64,000 bases of DNA from Micromonospora tulbaghiae. GTDB taxonomy: Bacteria; Actinomycetota; Actinomycetes; Mycobacteriales; Micromonosporaceae. A model generated the notes under the pieces. It saw only the letters and a program-made list of their open reading frames with translations. It was not told where the DNA came from and did not search any database. Location: contig NZ_FMCQ01000005.1 in NCBI RefSeq assembly GCF_900091605.1, forward strand, positions 400,493 to 464,492, written 5' to 3'. The position numbers were made by a program, and so were the translations under genes. Positions 6,541 to 16,982 of this stretch are shown piece after piece (position 1 is the stretch's first letter; every line of letters begins with the position of its first letter).

Positions 6541-9141
6541 TTACTGCTTGAGCATGTTGTCCAGCAGCAGGGCGCAGCGGATCAGGCCGAGGTGGCTGTA
6601 CGCCTGCGGGTGGTTGCCCAGCCCGCGCTCGGCCAGCGGGTCGTACTGCTCCGGCAGCAACCCGGTCGGCCCGGCTGTGTCGACCATCTGGGTGAACAGC
6701 TCCTCGGCATCGCTGCGGCGGCCGGTGCGCAGGTACGCCTCGATCAGCCACGACGTGCAGATGTGGAAGCCGCCCTCCCGGCCGGGCAGGCCGTCGTCCC
6801 AGTGGTACCGGTAGACGACCGGGCCGCTGCGCAGCTCCGCCTCGATCTTGAGCACTGTGGAGAGGAAGCGCGGGTCGTCGCCGGCGAGCAGCCCGGAGAT
6901 GCCGATCCACAGCGACGAGGCGTCCATCTCCTCGTAGCCGTAGGCGACGCTGTACGCCTCGGCCTCCGGGTGCCAGCCGTGCTCCAGCACGTTCGAGGCG
7001 ATCCGGTCGCGCAGGTCGACCCACTCGGGCCGGTCCTCGCCGCCGTGCCGGCGTACCACGTGCAGCGCCCGGTCCACTGTCATCCAGAGCATGACCTTGG
7101 AGAAGACGTGATGCCGCGGGGGGAGGCGGGCCTCCCAGATGCCGTGGTCGGGCTCGTGCCAGCGGCGGCGTACCGCCTCGACCATGTTCTCCAGCACCCG
7201 CCACTCGTCGTCGCGGATCGAGCCCCGGGCGTCGGCCACGGCCGCGATCAGGTCCGCGACCGGGCCGAAGACGTCGAGCTGAAGCTGGTGGTTGGCGAGG
7301 TTGCCGACCCGTACCGGCCGGGAGCCGGCGTAGCCGGGCAGCGTGTCGATGACCGCCTCGGCGCCCAGCTCGAAGCCGTCCACCGTGTAGAGCGGGTGCA
7401 GCCGCTCCGGGTGCCCGCCGGTGCGCTCGACCACCCCGTCGATCCAGCGCAGCAGCCCTTCTGCCTCCTCGGTCGAGCCGAGGTCGACGAGGGCGCGTGC
7501 GGTCATCGCGGCGTCCCGCAGCCAGCAGTAGCGGTAGTCCCAGTTGCGGACACCGCCCAGCTCCTCCGGCAGCGACGTGGTGGCCGCGGCGAGGATCGAG
7601 CCGGTCGGCTCGTGGCAGAGGCCGCGCAGCGTCAGCGCGCTGCGGGCGACCAGGTCCCGGGCGGTGGCGGGCAGCCGCAGCGAGGCCACCCAGTCCTTCC
7701 AGGGCTGCTCGGCGGCGGCCTGCCGCTCGTGCAGCGGCAGGCGGTGCGGCTCCAGGCTCTGCGTGCCGAAGCGCAGCTCCAGCACCACCTGGCCGCCGGC
7801 CGCCGACAGGTCGACCACCGCCTTCGCGGTCTCGTACCCGGCGTCGTTTGTGACCTCCCACTCGACGCCGGGGGAGTGCAGCGCGACCGGCTCGTTGGAG
7901 CCGAGCACCAGCAGGCCGTCGTCGAGCGGCTGGAGCTGCACTGCCACCTGGCCGAACTCGGGGCGCGGCGCGAACTCGACCCGGGCCCGACCGGTGCCGC
8001 TGAGCACCCGGACCAGTGTCGAGTCGCCGCTGACCACGGCCGGGTCGTCCGGCGTGGTCTCGCGGACCGGCAGGTCGAGCCAGTCCGTCACGGTGAGGCC
8101 GGACCAGCGGGTCTCGACGGTCATCGTGTTGCTGCGGTACCGCTGGCCCAGCGGGATGCCGCCCCGCTCCGGGCCGACGGTGAAGTGCCCGGCCGGGCTG
8201 CCGCCGACCAGGTCGGCGAAGATCGCCGCGGAGTCCGGCTTCGGGTGGCACAGCCAGGTGATCTTGGCTTCCGGTGTGACGAGCGCGACCGTACGGCCGT
8301 TCGCGAGCATCGAGTGCCGCTCGATCGGCACCGCCCGCTCGCCGAACAGCCAGTGCCGCCGCGTCTCCAGCAGCAGCCCCAGCGCGCGGGCCGCCTCGAT
8401 CGGCTCGGCCACCCGGTAGTCGGCCCGGGTCTCCCCGGGACCGATCTTGATGCCGACGTCCGGCCCGGTCAGGTTGCCGAAGGCGTTCTCGTCGGTGACG
8501 TCGTCGCCGATGAACAGCACCGCGCTCGCGGCGAGCTGGGTGCGGAGCTGGTCGACGGCGGTGCCCTTGTTGGTCACGACCACCGACAGCTCGATGACCT
8601 CCTTGCCCTGGGTGACGGTCACGCCCTCCCAGGTCGCGGGGCCGTTGCGGACCGCCTCGACGGCCCGGGCGGCGACGTGCGGGTCGACGCCGCGGGTGTG
8701 CACGGCCACGCTGGCCGGCTTGCGTTCCAGGCGGATGCCCGGGTGCTCCGCGGCGATCTCGCGCAGCGCCTCACGGAGCCGGTGCCGGACCGCGATCAGC
8801 TCGGGCGTGAGCCGCTCGACGAAGCCGATGTCGAACTCCGAGCCGTGGCTGCCGACGAGGTGCACCTCGCTGGGCAGCCGGGAGAGTGTGGCCAGGTCGC
8901 GCAGCGCGCGGCCGGAGACGACGGCGACGCTCGTCTGCGGCAGCGCGGCGAGCGCGCGTACGGCCGCCACCGACTCGGGCAGCGGCACGGCCTTGCTGGG
9001 GTCCTCGACGATCGGCGCCAGCGTGCCGTCGTAGTCGCAGGCGACCAGGAGTTGCGGAACCCGGGCGATGCGGCCGATGGCGGCGCGCAGTTCGGGATCC
9101 AGCACGCCGCCGTGAACGGCGGCGGGGGCGGGCGGGGTCAC
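6541..9141 (-). CDS. Trehalose-6-phosphatase fused to a GH15 glucoamylase/trehalase-like domain
   Basis: An 866-residue two-domain protein. Residues 1-255 are a HAD-type trehalose phosphatase: DYDGT (36-40), VVSGR (75-79) and IGDDVTDENAF (211-221). From about residue 265 a GH15 domain follows (RTVALVTPEAKITWLCHPKPDSAA, NWDYRYCWLRDAAMT, GYEEMDASSLWIGI), the family of actinobacterial trehalases and glucoamylases. The phosphatase would complete trehalose synthesis after OtsA. The GH15 part could hydrolyse trehalose or an alpha-glucan, so both making and breaking activities may sit in one chain. The GTG start overlaps the otsA stop (GTGA), so the two are coupled. The domain calls are firm; the GH15 substrate is not known. 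Confidence 0.88.
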   Translation of the reverse strand: MTPPAPAAVHGGVLDPELRAAIGRIARVPQLLVACDYDGTLAPIVEDPSKAVPLPESVAAVRALAALPQTSVAVVSGRALRDLATLSRLPSEVHLVGSHGSEFDIGFVERLTPELIAVRHRLREALREIAAEHPGIRLERKPASVAVHTRGVDPHVAARAVEAVRNGPATWEGVTVTQGKEVIELSVVVTNKGTAVDQLRTQLAASAVLFIGDDVTDENAFGNLTGPDVGIKIGPGETRADYRVAEPIEAARALGLLLETRRHWLFGERAVPIERHSMLANGRTVALVTPEAKITWLCHPKPDSAAIFADLVGGSPAGHFTVGPERGGIPLGQRYRSNTMTVETRWSGLTVTDWLDLPVRETTPDDPAVVSGDSTLVRVLSGTGRARVEFAPRPEFGQVAVQLQPLDDGLLVLGSNEPVALHSPGVEWEVTNDAGYETAKAVVDLSAAGGQVVLELRFGTQSLEPHRLPLHERQAAAEQPWKDWVASLRLPATARDLVARSALTLRGLCHEPTGSILAAATTSLPEELGGVRNWDYRYCWLRDAAMTARALVDLGSTEEAEGLLRWIDGVVERTGGHPERLHPLYTVDGFELGAEAVIDTLPGYAGSRPVRVGNLANHQLQLDVFGPVADLIAAVADARGSIRDDEWRVLENMVEAVRRRWHEPDHGIWEARLPPRHHVFSKVMLWMTVDRALHVVRRHGGEDRPEWVDLRDRIASNVLEHGWHPEAEAYSVAYGYEEMDASSLWIGISGLLAGDDPRFLSTVLKIEAELRSGPVVYRYHWDDGLPGREGGFHICTSWLIEAYLRTGRRSDAEELFTQMVDTAGPTGLLPEQYDPLAERGLGNHPQAYSHLGLIRCALLLDNMLKQ

Positions 9142-10538
9142 GCAGCCTCCGTATCGGGGACGCCGAGCTCGCTGAGGAACGACTTGGCCCAGTGGCCCAC
9201 GTCGTGGCTGCGCAGATGGCGTTGCATGACGCGCATCCGGCGGCGGGCTTCGGGCTTCTCTACATGCACGGCCCGCAGCAACGCGTCCTTCACCGCGTCC
9301 GGGTCGTGCGGATTACACAAAAACGCCTGGCGCAGCTCGGTGGCGGCGCCGGCGAACTCACTGAGCACGAGCGCGCCGCCCTGGTCGGCGCGCGATGCGA
9401 CGTACTCCTTGGCCACCAGATTCATTCCGTCTCGCAGCGGGGTCACCATCATCACGTCGGCCGCGACGTACATCGCGGCCAGTTCGGAGCGACTGTACGA
9501 CTGATGCAGATAATGCACTGCAGGCACGCCGACCCGGCCGAATTCACCATTGATCCGGCCTACTTCGCGTTCCACCTTCACCCGAAGTGCCTGGTAGTGC
9601 TCCACACGCTCGCGGCTGGGCGTGGCGACCTGCACCATAACCGCGTCGGGAACTGTCAACTTTCCGTCAGCAAGGAGTTCCCGGAAGGCCTTCAGGCGAA
9701 GTTCGATGCCCTTTGTGTAGTCGAGCCGGTCGACGCCCAGGATGATCGTCTTCGGGTTGCCCAGCTCCTCGCGGATCTGCTTGGCGCGGGCCTGGATCGC
9801 CGGATCCTCGGCCAGCCGCTCCATCTCCTTGGTGTCGATCGAGATGGGGAACGCGCCCGCCTTCACCTGCCGACCGTCGACCTGGATCATCTGGCCCTCG
9901 TAGCGCAGGCCGAGCAGGTGCCGGGCCAGGCGTACGAAGTTCTGCGCCGCGAGCCGCTGCTGGAAGCCGACCAGGTCCGCGCCGAGCAGTCCACGCAGGA
10001 TCTCGGTGCGGAACGGCATCTGCATGAACAGCTCGATCGGCGGGAACGGGATGTGCAGGAAGAAGCCGATCCGCAGGTCCGGCCGCAGCTCGCGGAGCAT
10101 CGCCGGCACGAGCTGGAGCTGGTAGTCCTGGACCCACACGGTCGCGCCCTCGGCGGCCACGTCGGCGGCGGCCTCCGCGAACCGGGCGTTCACCAGCCGG
10201 TACGCCTCGCGCCAGCGCCGCTTGTAGGCGGGCGTCTCCACCGCGTCGTGGTAGAGCGGCCAGATCGTCGCGTTCGACTGGCCCTCGTAGTAGCGCTCCA
10301 GCTCCTCGGCGCTCAGCGGCACCGGGTGCAGGCGGATGCCCTCCAGGTCGAACGGCTCGGGCGCGGCGCCGGTGCCGCCGGCCCACCCGACCCAGGTGCC
10401 CTGGTGCTCGGCCAGCACCGGGTGCAGCGCGGTCACCAGCCCGCCGGGGCTGCGCCGCCACTGCCGCCCCTCGGGTGTGCTCACCTCGTCGACCGGCAGG
10501 CGGTTGGCCACTACGACAAAGGAGCTACGGACGGTCAC
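9138..10538 (-). CDS. otsA: Alpha,alpha-trehalose-phosphate synthase (GT20)
   Basis: OtsA joins UDP- or GDP-glucose to glucose-6-phosphate to give trehalose-6-phosphate in the cytoplasm. Seen are VVVANRLPV at the N-terminus, RSPGGLVTAL, WVGWAGG, VQDYQLQLVPAMLRE, FFLHIPFPP, the GVDRLDYTKGIELRLKAF block and PLRDGMNLVAKEYVA. At 466 residues it is full length. GTG start at 10538. The part encoding roughly the last 40% before the C-terminus (about 9300-9720) has clearly lower GC and relaxed codon choice than its surroundings, which may mark a recombined segment. It is the upstream gene of a coupled pair with the OtsB-GH15 fusion. Confidence 0.95.
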   Translation of the reverse strand: MTVRSSFVVVANRLPVDEVSTPEGRQWRRSPGGLVTALHPVLAEHQGTWVGWAGGTGAAPEPFDLEGIRLHPVPLSAEELERYYEGQSNATIWPLYHDAVETPAYKRRWREAYRLVNARFAEAAADVAAEGATVWVQDYQLQLVPAMLRELRPDLRIGFFLHIPFPPIELFMQMPFRTEILRGLLGADLVGFQQRLAAQNFVRLARHLLGLRYEGQMIQVDGRQVKAGAFPISIDTKEMERLAEDPAIQARAKQIREELGNPKTIILGVDRLDYTKGIELRLKAFRELLADGKLTVPDAVMVQVATPSRERVEHYQALRVKVEREVGRINGEFGRVGVPAVHYLHQSYSRSELAAMYVAADVMMVTPLRDGMNLVAKEYVASRADQGGALVLSEFAGAATELRQAFLCNPHDPDAVKDALLRAVHVEKPEARRRMRVMQRHLRSHDVGHWAKSFLSELGVPDTEAA

Positions 10539-10679
10539 GATCGGCCACCTCCGGGTACTGACGGGTCCACCGCGATGAGCGTACTGAGCGTAGCTGCGGC
10601 GTCTGATCCCCCGTGCCGGAGTTACCTACCCGTCCCAGAACCGCCGAACCCACCGCGTGATCTTGTCGACACCCGTGGT

Positions 10680-10908
10680 TCAGAGGTCGATGATCGGCCA
10701 CTCCTTGGGCAGCACCTCACCGAGCAGTTCCCGCCGGTCGCTCATGATCGGCGTGGTGGCCCGTGCGGCCTCCAGCGCCACCTGGGCGAGGTCCATGCTC
10801 AGGAGCGTGCGCGACCGGCCGCCGAGGAACATGCTCCCCGACCGCCTCGGTGCCGTCCGAGTAGGCCAGCAGGCAGGCGGTGTCGAGCACCAACCCGGCG
10901 TCAGTCAC
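10680..10908 (-). pseudogene. Remnant of a PIN-domain (VapC-like) toxin
   Basis: The first 26 codons from GTG 10908 read as a PIN domain start (AGLVLDTACLLAYSDGTEAV, with the first acidic active-site residue). The frame then shifts: the typical C-terminal part (SMDLAQVALEAARATTPIMS, ending EWPIIDL at 10680) continues in another frame. The two parts together are only about 75 residues where PIN toxins have 120-140, so the middle, including other acidic metal ligands, is deleted as well as frameshifted. The start overlaps the antitoxin stop by eight bases, the usual antitoxin-toxin layout. The toxin is very probably inactive. Confidence 0.75.
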
Positions 10909-11182
10909 GGGTCAGCCGTCCACGTGACGACTCGCTCAGCAACGCGGCGGCCCGGGCGCGCAGTTCCGGGGTGATCTTCGCCTGGGCCTCGTCGAGCGCG
11001 TGGCCCGCGTCGGCGAGCCCGCCGTCGGACAGCCGGAAGCCGACCTGCCGGAGCGTGTGCCGGGTGCGCTCGCCCGCCATCCGCTGCCGCACGCTCTCGG
11101 TGACGAACGCGGAGACGTTCGGCTCCTGGGCCAGTCGTTCGGCCACGTCGTCGGGGACGCTGACGGCGATTTTCTTGGTCAT
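10901..11182 (-). CDS. Ribbon-helix-helix antitoxin-like protein
   Basis: A 93-residue protein. The N-terminal MTKKIAVSVPDDVAERLAQE and the following FVTESVRQRM helix have the pattern of ribbon-helix-helix DNA-binding antitoxins: a beta strand followed by two helices. The C-terminal helical part (ARAAALLSESSRGRLTRD) would normally wrap the toxin. ATG at 11182 is preferred because the RHH strand starts directly there; a start further upstream would add a non-conserved tail. It is followed by a decayed PIN toxin, so it survives as an orphan regulator or antitoxin against related toxins elsewhere. Confidence 0.75.
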   Translation of the reverse strand: MTKKIAVSVPDDVAERLAQEPNVSAFVTESVRQRMAGERTRHTLRQVGFRLSDGGLADAGHALDEAQAKITPELRARAAALLSESSRGRLTRD

Positions 11183-11394
11183 ACTGTCGACGGCAATGAG
11201 TAGTACCGGTGCCGGCAACGAGGCTCGCCGCCGTACCCCTGGGTGGGGTGATGTGGGCGTGGCGGTCCGTACCTGTCAGGATTGACGGCGGCGTGCGCGC
11301 GGCCGGCTCCCGGCCGGCGGCGGCAGGCGCAGACGGCGCCCGCGCCCCGCACTCGACAAGCCCGCGATCGCAACCGACGGAGGTAGCCCGCACC

Positions 11395-13071
<1,677 letters not shown>

Positions 13072-13084
13072 CCGGTGCTGACCC

Positions 13085-13528
13085 TTGTCTGACCGGTTCG
13101 TCTACCACTGCGCGCTGCGCTGGTCCGACCTCGACGCGTACGGCCACGTCAACAACGCCCGCTTCCTCACGCTCTACGAGGAGGCCCGGGTGGCGATGAT
13201 GTTCGCCGGCGGCCGGGCGTGGGGAGTGGGCTCGTTCGCCGACGGTGTGGTCATCCGCCGGCACGAGGTCGACTACCTGCGCCCGGTGGACTACGCGCTC
13301 GGCCGGGCCAGCGCCGAGGCCGCCCCGACGGTACGGATCGAGCTGTGGGTGGACCAGATCAAGGCCGCCTCCTTCTCGGTCGCGTACGAGCTGTACGACG
13401 GCGACACGCTTGCCGGCACCGCCCGGTCGTTGCTGGTGCCGTTCGACCTGACGGCGCAGCGCCCGCGCCGGATCTCGCCGGAGGAGCGGGCGTTCCTGCT
13501 CCGCTACGCGCCGGGGCTGAGCGGATGA
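13085..13528 (+). CDS. Acyl-CoA thioesterase, hotdog fold (YbgC/4HBT family)
   Basis: A 147-residue hotdog-fold protein with the 4HBT signature RWSDLDAYGHVNNARFLTLYEEAR (key residues D16, G19, H20, N22-N23 and E31, approximately). These enzymes hydrolyse acyl-CoA thioesters; the chain-length preference cannot be read. No in-frame ATG or GTG lies close upstream, so TTG 13085 is the likely start, giving the usual family N-terminus SDRFVYHCALRW. It starts 13 bases after ettA and its stop overlaps the next gene's ATG, so it sits in an ettA-led operon. Confidence 0.85.
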   Translation: MSDRFVYHCALRWSDLDAYGHVNNARFLTLYEEARVAMMFAGGRAWGVGSFADGVVIRRHEVDYLRPVDYALGRASAEAAPTVRIELWVDQIKAASFSVAYELYDGDTLAGTARSLLVPFDLTAQRPRRISPEERAFLLRYAPGLSG

Positions 13529-14187
13529 CCGGGCACGGGTTGACCGGGACGGCGGACGCCGGGGCCTTCCTGGCCCGGCTGGTCCGGTTCGACCCGGCCA
13601 CCCTGGTCCGGCTGCGGCCGGTGCCGGGTGCGGGCCGCACCGCCCTCTGGGCGCGTCTGCCGTGGGGCGTGCTCGTGGTCCGTACCGTGCCGGGCGCCGC
13701 TGCCGGGGACGCCACGGTCGCGGCGGGGGAGCTGCTGGCCGAACTCTCCGCCGGGGGCGGGGCGCTTCCGGTACGCCGGGACGACGGCTGGCGGTGGCAG
13801 CTCCCACCCGCCGCGAGCCGGGCGGTGGAGGTGTTGCCCGGGGCCGAGCTGCGCCGGATCGCGGAGGCGGCGGCCGGGACGCTGCGCGAGGCGGCCACGC
13901 ACGGCGTGGCGGGCCGCGCGGTCGGGCAGCGGGTGCTGCGGGACGCTCTGCTGGACCACGTCGCCGTGGTGGTGACCCCGGACGAGGCGCCGCGCACACC
14001 GGTGGAGGTGTCGCAGCGGCTGGTGCAGGCCGTGGTCCGGATGGGTTTCCTCGGCGCCGGCGCGGACGACGTTCAGGTGCGGACGGCTGGTCGATGGGTC
14101 GGACTCGTCGGACCGTTCGGGGCGGCCTGGTCGCGTACCGTCGCTGATCTTGCACTCAGGCCGACGCCAGGTCATCCGAACGGATGA
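13525..14187 (+). CDS. Hypothetical actinobacterial protein
   Basis: A 220-residue soluble protein with no motif I recognise. It is Ala/Arg/Val rich, with no signal peptide or membrane segment, and a conserved-looking C-terminal part (RLVQAVVRMGFLGAGADDVQ and WVGLVGPFGAAWSRTVADLAL). The ATG overlaps the thioesterase stop (ATGA), so it is translationally coupled to it. The stop codon lies in the right arm of a small hairpin (TCATCCG/CGGATGA, 14172-14187), and a solitary GATCTTGCACT, like the arm of inverted repeat B, lies within its last codons at about 14145-14155. Confidence 0.65.
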   Translation: MTGHGLTGTADAGAFLARLVRFDPATLVRLRPVPGAGRTALWARLPWGVLVVRTVPGAAAGDATVAAGELLAELSAGGGALPVRRDDGWRWQLPPAASRAVEVLPGAELRRIAEAAAGTLREAATHGVAGRAVGQRVLRDALLDHVAVVVTPDEAPRTPVEVSQRLVQAVVRMGFLGAGADDVQVRTAGRWVGLVGPFGAAWSRTVADLALRPTPGHPNG

Positions 14188-14387
14188 TCCCGCGTCGTCC
14201 TTCCGGTTTGGGGCGGTCGTTGGGGGGATGCCTCACGCCGTCTGTCCGGGTACCGTCCATCCTCGGATCCAACGCACCGTAGGCGTCCGGATCCGCTGGG
14301 GAGTGAGGTGCGCGAGCGATGCCGTGGTGGTCATGGCGCCCTGGTCCCGCCGCTGGCGGGGAGCCGGAGACTCGAAGCGGGACCACA

Positions 14388-14903
14388 TTGGATGACACCA
14401 TCCGGGTCGGCCCACCGACCCCTCGCCAGCCGGGGGACGACGTGGTGCCACCCGAGCGGCCGGTCCTCGCGGACATGCCGGCCACCGTCGCGCCGGTCAC
14501 CCTGAGCCGGGTCTGCGACGCGCTCGACCTGCTCGACGTCCGCTATCTGGCCGACGGCGACGGCAACCTGCTGGCCATGTGGGAGCGGCACGCCGTGCTC
14601 GTCGCGCTGGAGGGCCCGGAGGACGAGATCCTGGTGATGCGGGCCCGTCCGCACGCGACGGTCCCGCCGGACTGGGCCGACCGGGCCTACCGCGTGGTGA
14701 ACGAGTGGAACCACACCCGGCGCTTCTGCAAGGCGTACATCGGTGACCCGACCGAACGCGGTCAGCTCCCGATCTACGCCGAGTTGCAGGTCCCGCTCGG
14801 TGCCGGCGCCCACGACGCGCTGCTCGTCGAGATGCTCGACTGCGGCGCCGCGGTCGCCGTCACGTTCGTCGACTGGCTGCACGACGAGGGCGCCCTGCTC
14901 TGA
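14388..14903 (+). CDS. YbjN domain-containing protein
   Basis: About 171 residues with a YbjN-type fold: LSRVCDALDLLDVRYLADGD, then DWADRAYRVVNEWNHTRRFC and a C-terminal amphipathic helix. The superfamily includes type III chaperone-like folds and stress-linked regulators; the molecular function is not known. The start is uncertain: TTG 14388 (LDDTIRVGPPT) is preferred, an in-frame ATG at 14319 would add a poor-looking Trp/Arg-rich tail, and later GTGs are possible. The 200 bases upstream contain no gene I can support. It converges on the globin gene with only six bases between the stops. Confidence 0.7.
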   Translation: MDDTIRVGPPTPRQPGDDVVPPERPVLADMPATVAPVTLSRVCDALDLLDVRYLADGDGNLLAMWERHAVLVALEGPEDEILVMRARPHATVPPDWADRAYRVVNEWNHTRRFCKAYIGDPTERGQLPIYAELQVPLGAGAHDALLVEMLDCGAAVAVTFVDWLHDEGALL

Positions 14904-14909
14904 GCCGGC

Positions 14910-15317
14910 TCAGCCGGCGGCCGGATCCTCCATCACGTTCACCATGAAGTAGGCGGCCCGCTCCAGGTAGTCCCAGAGCGCGGCGGCGAGCTGCGGCGGC
15001 AGGTCGAGCGTGTCCACCGCCCGGCGCATGTGCAGCAGCCAGGCGTCCCGCTCGGCCGCGCCGATCCGGTACGGCGCGTGCCGCATCCGCAGCCGCGGGT
15101 GGCCGCGCTGCTCCGAGTAGGTGTGCGGGCCACCCCAGTACTGGATGAGGAACAGGGTCAGCCGGTCCGCCGCCGGGCCCAGGTCCTCCTCCGGGTACAT
15201 CGGCCGCAGCAGCGGGTCGTCGGCGACACCGGCGTAGAACTCGTCCACCAGCTTGCGGAAGGCCGGTTCACCGCCGATCGCCTCGAAGAGGGTCATCGAC
15301 TCGCCTGGGGAAGTCAC
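14910..15317 (-). CDS. glbO: Group II truncated haemoglobin (TrHbO type)
   Basis: A 135-residue truncated globin. It has the LFEAIGGEPAFRKLVDEFYAGV helix A/B region with Tyr B10, the proximal histidine in RMRHAPYRIG, and the group II tryptophan G8 in RDAWLLHMRRAV. Actinobacterial GlbO proteins bind oxygen tightly and are linked to respiratory chain support and redox or NO chemistry. Start is GTG 15317, or ATG 15296, which matches the core family start (MTLFEAIGG). It lies alone between convergent YbjN and a same-strand MFS gene 57 bases upstream. Confidence 0.93.
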   Translation of the reverse strand: MTSPGESMTLFEAIGGEPAFRKLVDEFYAGVADDPLLRPMYPEEDLGPAADRLTLFLIQYWGGPHTYSEQRGHPRLRMRHAPYRIGAAERDAWLLHMRRAVDTLDLPPQLAAALWDYLERAAYFMVNVMEDPAAG

Positions 15318-15374
15318 GCTTCCATCCTGCCAGGTGCGGCCCGGCGCCCGCGCCCGCCCGCGGGGCGGCGCTGA

Positions 15375-16748
15375 TCACGTCACCGCGTGCCGGCGCCGGC
15401 CGTGCTCGTGGTTCCGGTCACCCGACGCGGGGCCGCGCGAGTGCGCGTGCGCGGGTCCGGTACCGGCCGGCGACTCGGCGCGGGCCGTCGCGATGGCTTC
15501 GTGGATCACCTGCGGCCGGGGCCAGGCGAGTGCCGCCCCGGTCATGATCAGCACACCGGCGGCGCTCCACACGCCGACCACCGACGGGACCGAGAAGCGC
15601 TCGGCGAGCGCGCCCGTGGCCAGCACCGCGGCGCCCTGGATGATCTGTGTGCCGCTGGCCATGACGCCGAACGCCCGGGCCCGGAACCCGTCCGGCAGCG
15701 CCTGCACGAACAGGCCGTTGGCGACCGGGACGAGCCCGGCGACGGCGAAGCCGCACCCGGCGGCCAGCAGCGCCACCACCGCCGGCGGCGGATTGAACAG
15801 CGCGGGTACGAGCGTCGCCGGCGCGATGATCATTAACGGTCGCATCAGCGTGAGCCGCCGGTCCGGGCCGACCAGCCGGCTGATGGTCAGCCCGCCGAGG
15901 ATGTATCCGACCGGGACGGCGGCCATGATCAGCCCTTGCGCGGTGCCGGCGTCCATCCGGCCGTCGGTCCGGTCGGCGGCCCACCCCGCGGCCAGTCCCT
16001 CGGGGACGATCGAGAAGAGCATCGCACTGAACACCAGCACCGCGATGGCGCGCAGCACCGGCCGCTCGAAGACGATCTGGAAGCCCTGGACGGTCTCCCG
16101 CAGCAGGTGGCTGCGGTGCACCTCGGTCATCGCCGGTGGTCGCTCGCGTACGCCGAAGCGGACTATCGCGGCCGACACGGCGAAGGTGACGGCGTTGACG
16201 AGCAGCGCGGTGTTCGGGTTGAGCGCCGCCACCGTGGCGCCGATCAGGTAGCCGACCACCTGGGCGGCCTGGCCGGCGCTGGTGAACGCGGACAGGCCCA
16301 CGACCAGCCGGTCCCCGGTCAGGATGTGCGGCATCAGCGCCGACCGCGCCGCCTGACTCGGCGGGTTCGCGAGCGTGGCCAGGAAGATCAGCGCGAAGAC
16401 CGACCAGGTCGGCATCCAGGGCATCGCGACCAGCGCCATCAGCGCCATCCGGAGGAGATCGCAGACCACCATGACGCGCCGGTAGTGGTGCCGCTCGGCG
16501 AGCGCGGAGAGCAGCGGGCCGCCGATCAGCCAGGGAAGGTAGCTGGCGGCGAACGCGGCGGCGGAGAGCGCGACCGAATCGGTCTCGCGCAGCACGAGCA
16601 CGGTGACCGCGGCGCGGGCCAGGTAGTCACCCACCCAGGAAAGGGTGTTGGCGGCGAAGATGGCGCGGAACTCCGACTGACCGAAGACGTCCCGGAAGGT
16701 GGCCGGGCCCTCCCGGGCGGGTCGCGCGTCGGACACCGTCGCCTCCAT
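15375..16748 (-). CDS. MFS transporter, MFS_3-type exporter
   Basis: A 457-residue protein with about twelve hydrophobic segments. After a short cytoplasmic N-terminus it has FRAIFAANTLSWVGDYLARAA and the first-loop region LSALAERHHYRRVMVVCDLLR, typical of the MFS_3/enterobactin-exporter-like group. The C-terminal tail after the last membrane span is His-rich (HAHSRGP, RNHEHGRRRHAV), which could bind metal but is unproven. Substrate unknown; siderophore or drug export are family roles. It is followed, 57 bases on, by glbO on the same strand. Confidence 0.85.
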   Translation of the reverse strand: MEATVSDARPAREGPATFRDVFGQSEFRAIFAANTLSWVGDYLARAAVTVLVLRETDSVALSAAAFAASYLPWLIGGPLLSALAERHHYRRVMVVCDLLRMALMALVAMPWMPTWSVFALIFLATLANPPSQAARSALMPHILTGDRLVVGLSAFTSAGQAAQVVGYLIGATVAALNPNTALLVNAVTFAVSAAIVRFGVRERPPAMTEVHRSHLLRETVQGFQIVFERPVLRAIAVLVFSAMLFSIVPEGLAAGWAADRTDGRMDAGTAQGLIMAAVPVGYILGGLTISRLVGPDRRLTLMRPLMIIAPATLVPALFNPPPAVVALLAAGCGFAVAGLVPVANGLFVQALPDGFRARAFGVMASGTQIIQGAAVLATGALAERFSVPSVVGVWSAAGVLIMTGAALAWPRPQVIHEAIATARAESPAGTGPAHAHSRGPASGDRNHEHGRRRHAVT

Positions 16749-16982
16749 CGTTCCTGGTCGACCACTTGTGATGGCCCGACCGGGAACCGTCGTCAGATCA
16801 ACCGATCAGCGAGGACACGAGCACGCCCCCCGGTGGAGCGTGTGCACCGGATTCTGCCCGATCGTCTGACAACTGGCTAGGGCGAACGGATTGATCGTCG
16901 CATCTCCGACTGAACGAACGGACGATACCCGAGGGGCCGCGCGGTGCGGAACCCCGGAAAATAGTCCGGCTCGTCCGGCGGC

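Noticed and set aside
5100..8200. Long minus-strand frame across cobA and the OtsB-GH15 gene
   Set aside because: It runs out of frame with the recognised proteins and has shadow-like composition.
14156..14500. Minus-strand gene opposite the start of the YbjN gene
   Set aside because: Mixed composition, no motif, and it overlaps the better supported plus-strand frame.
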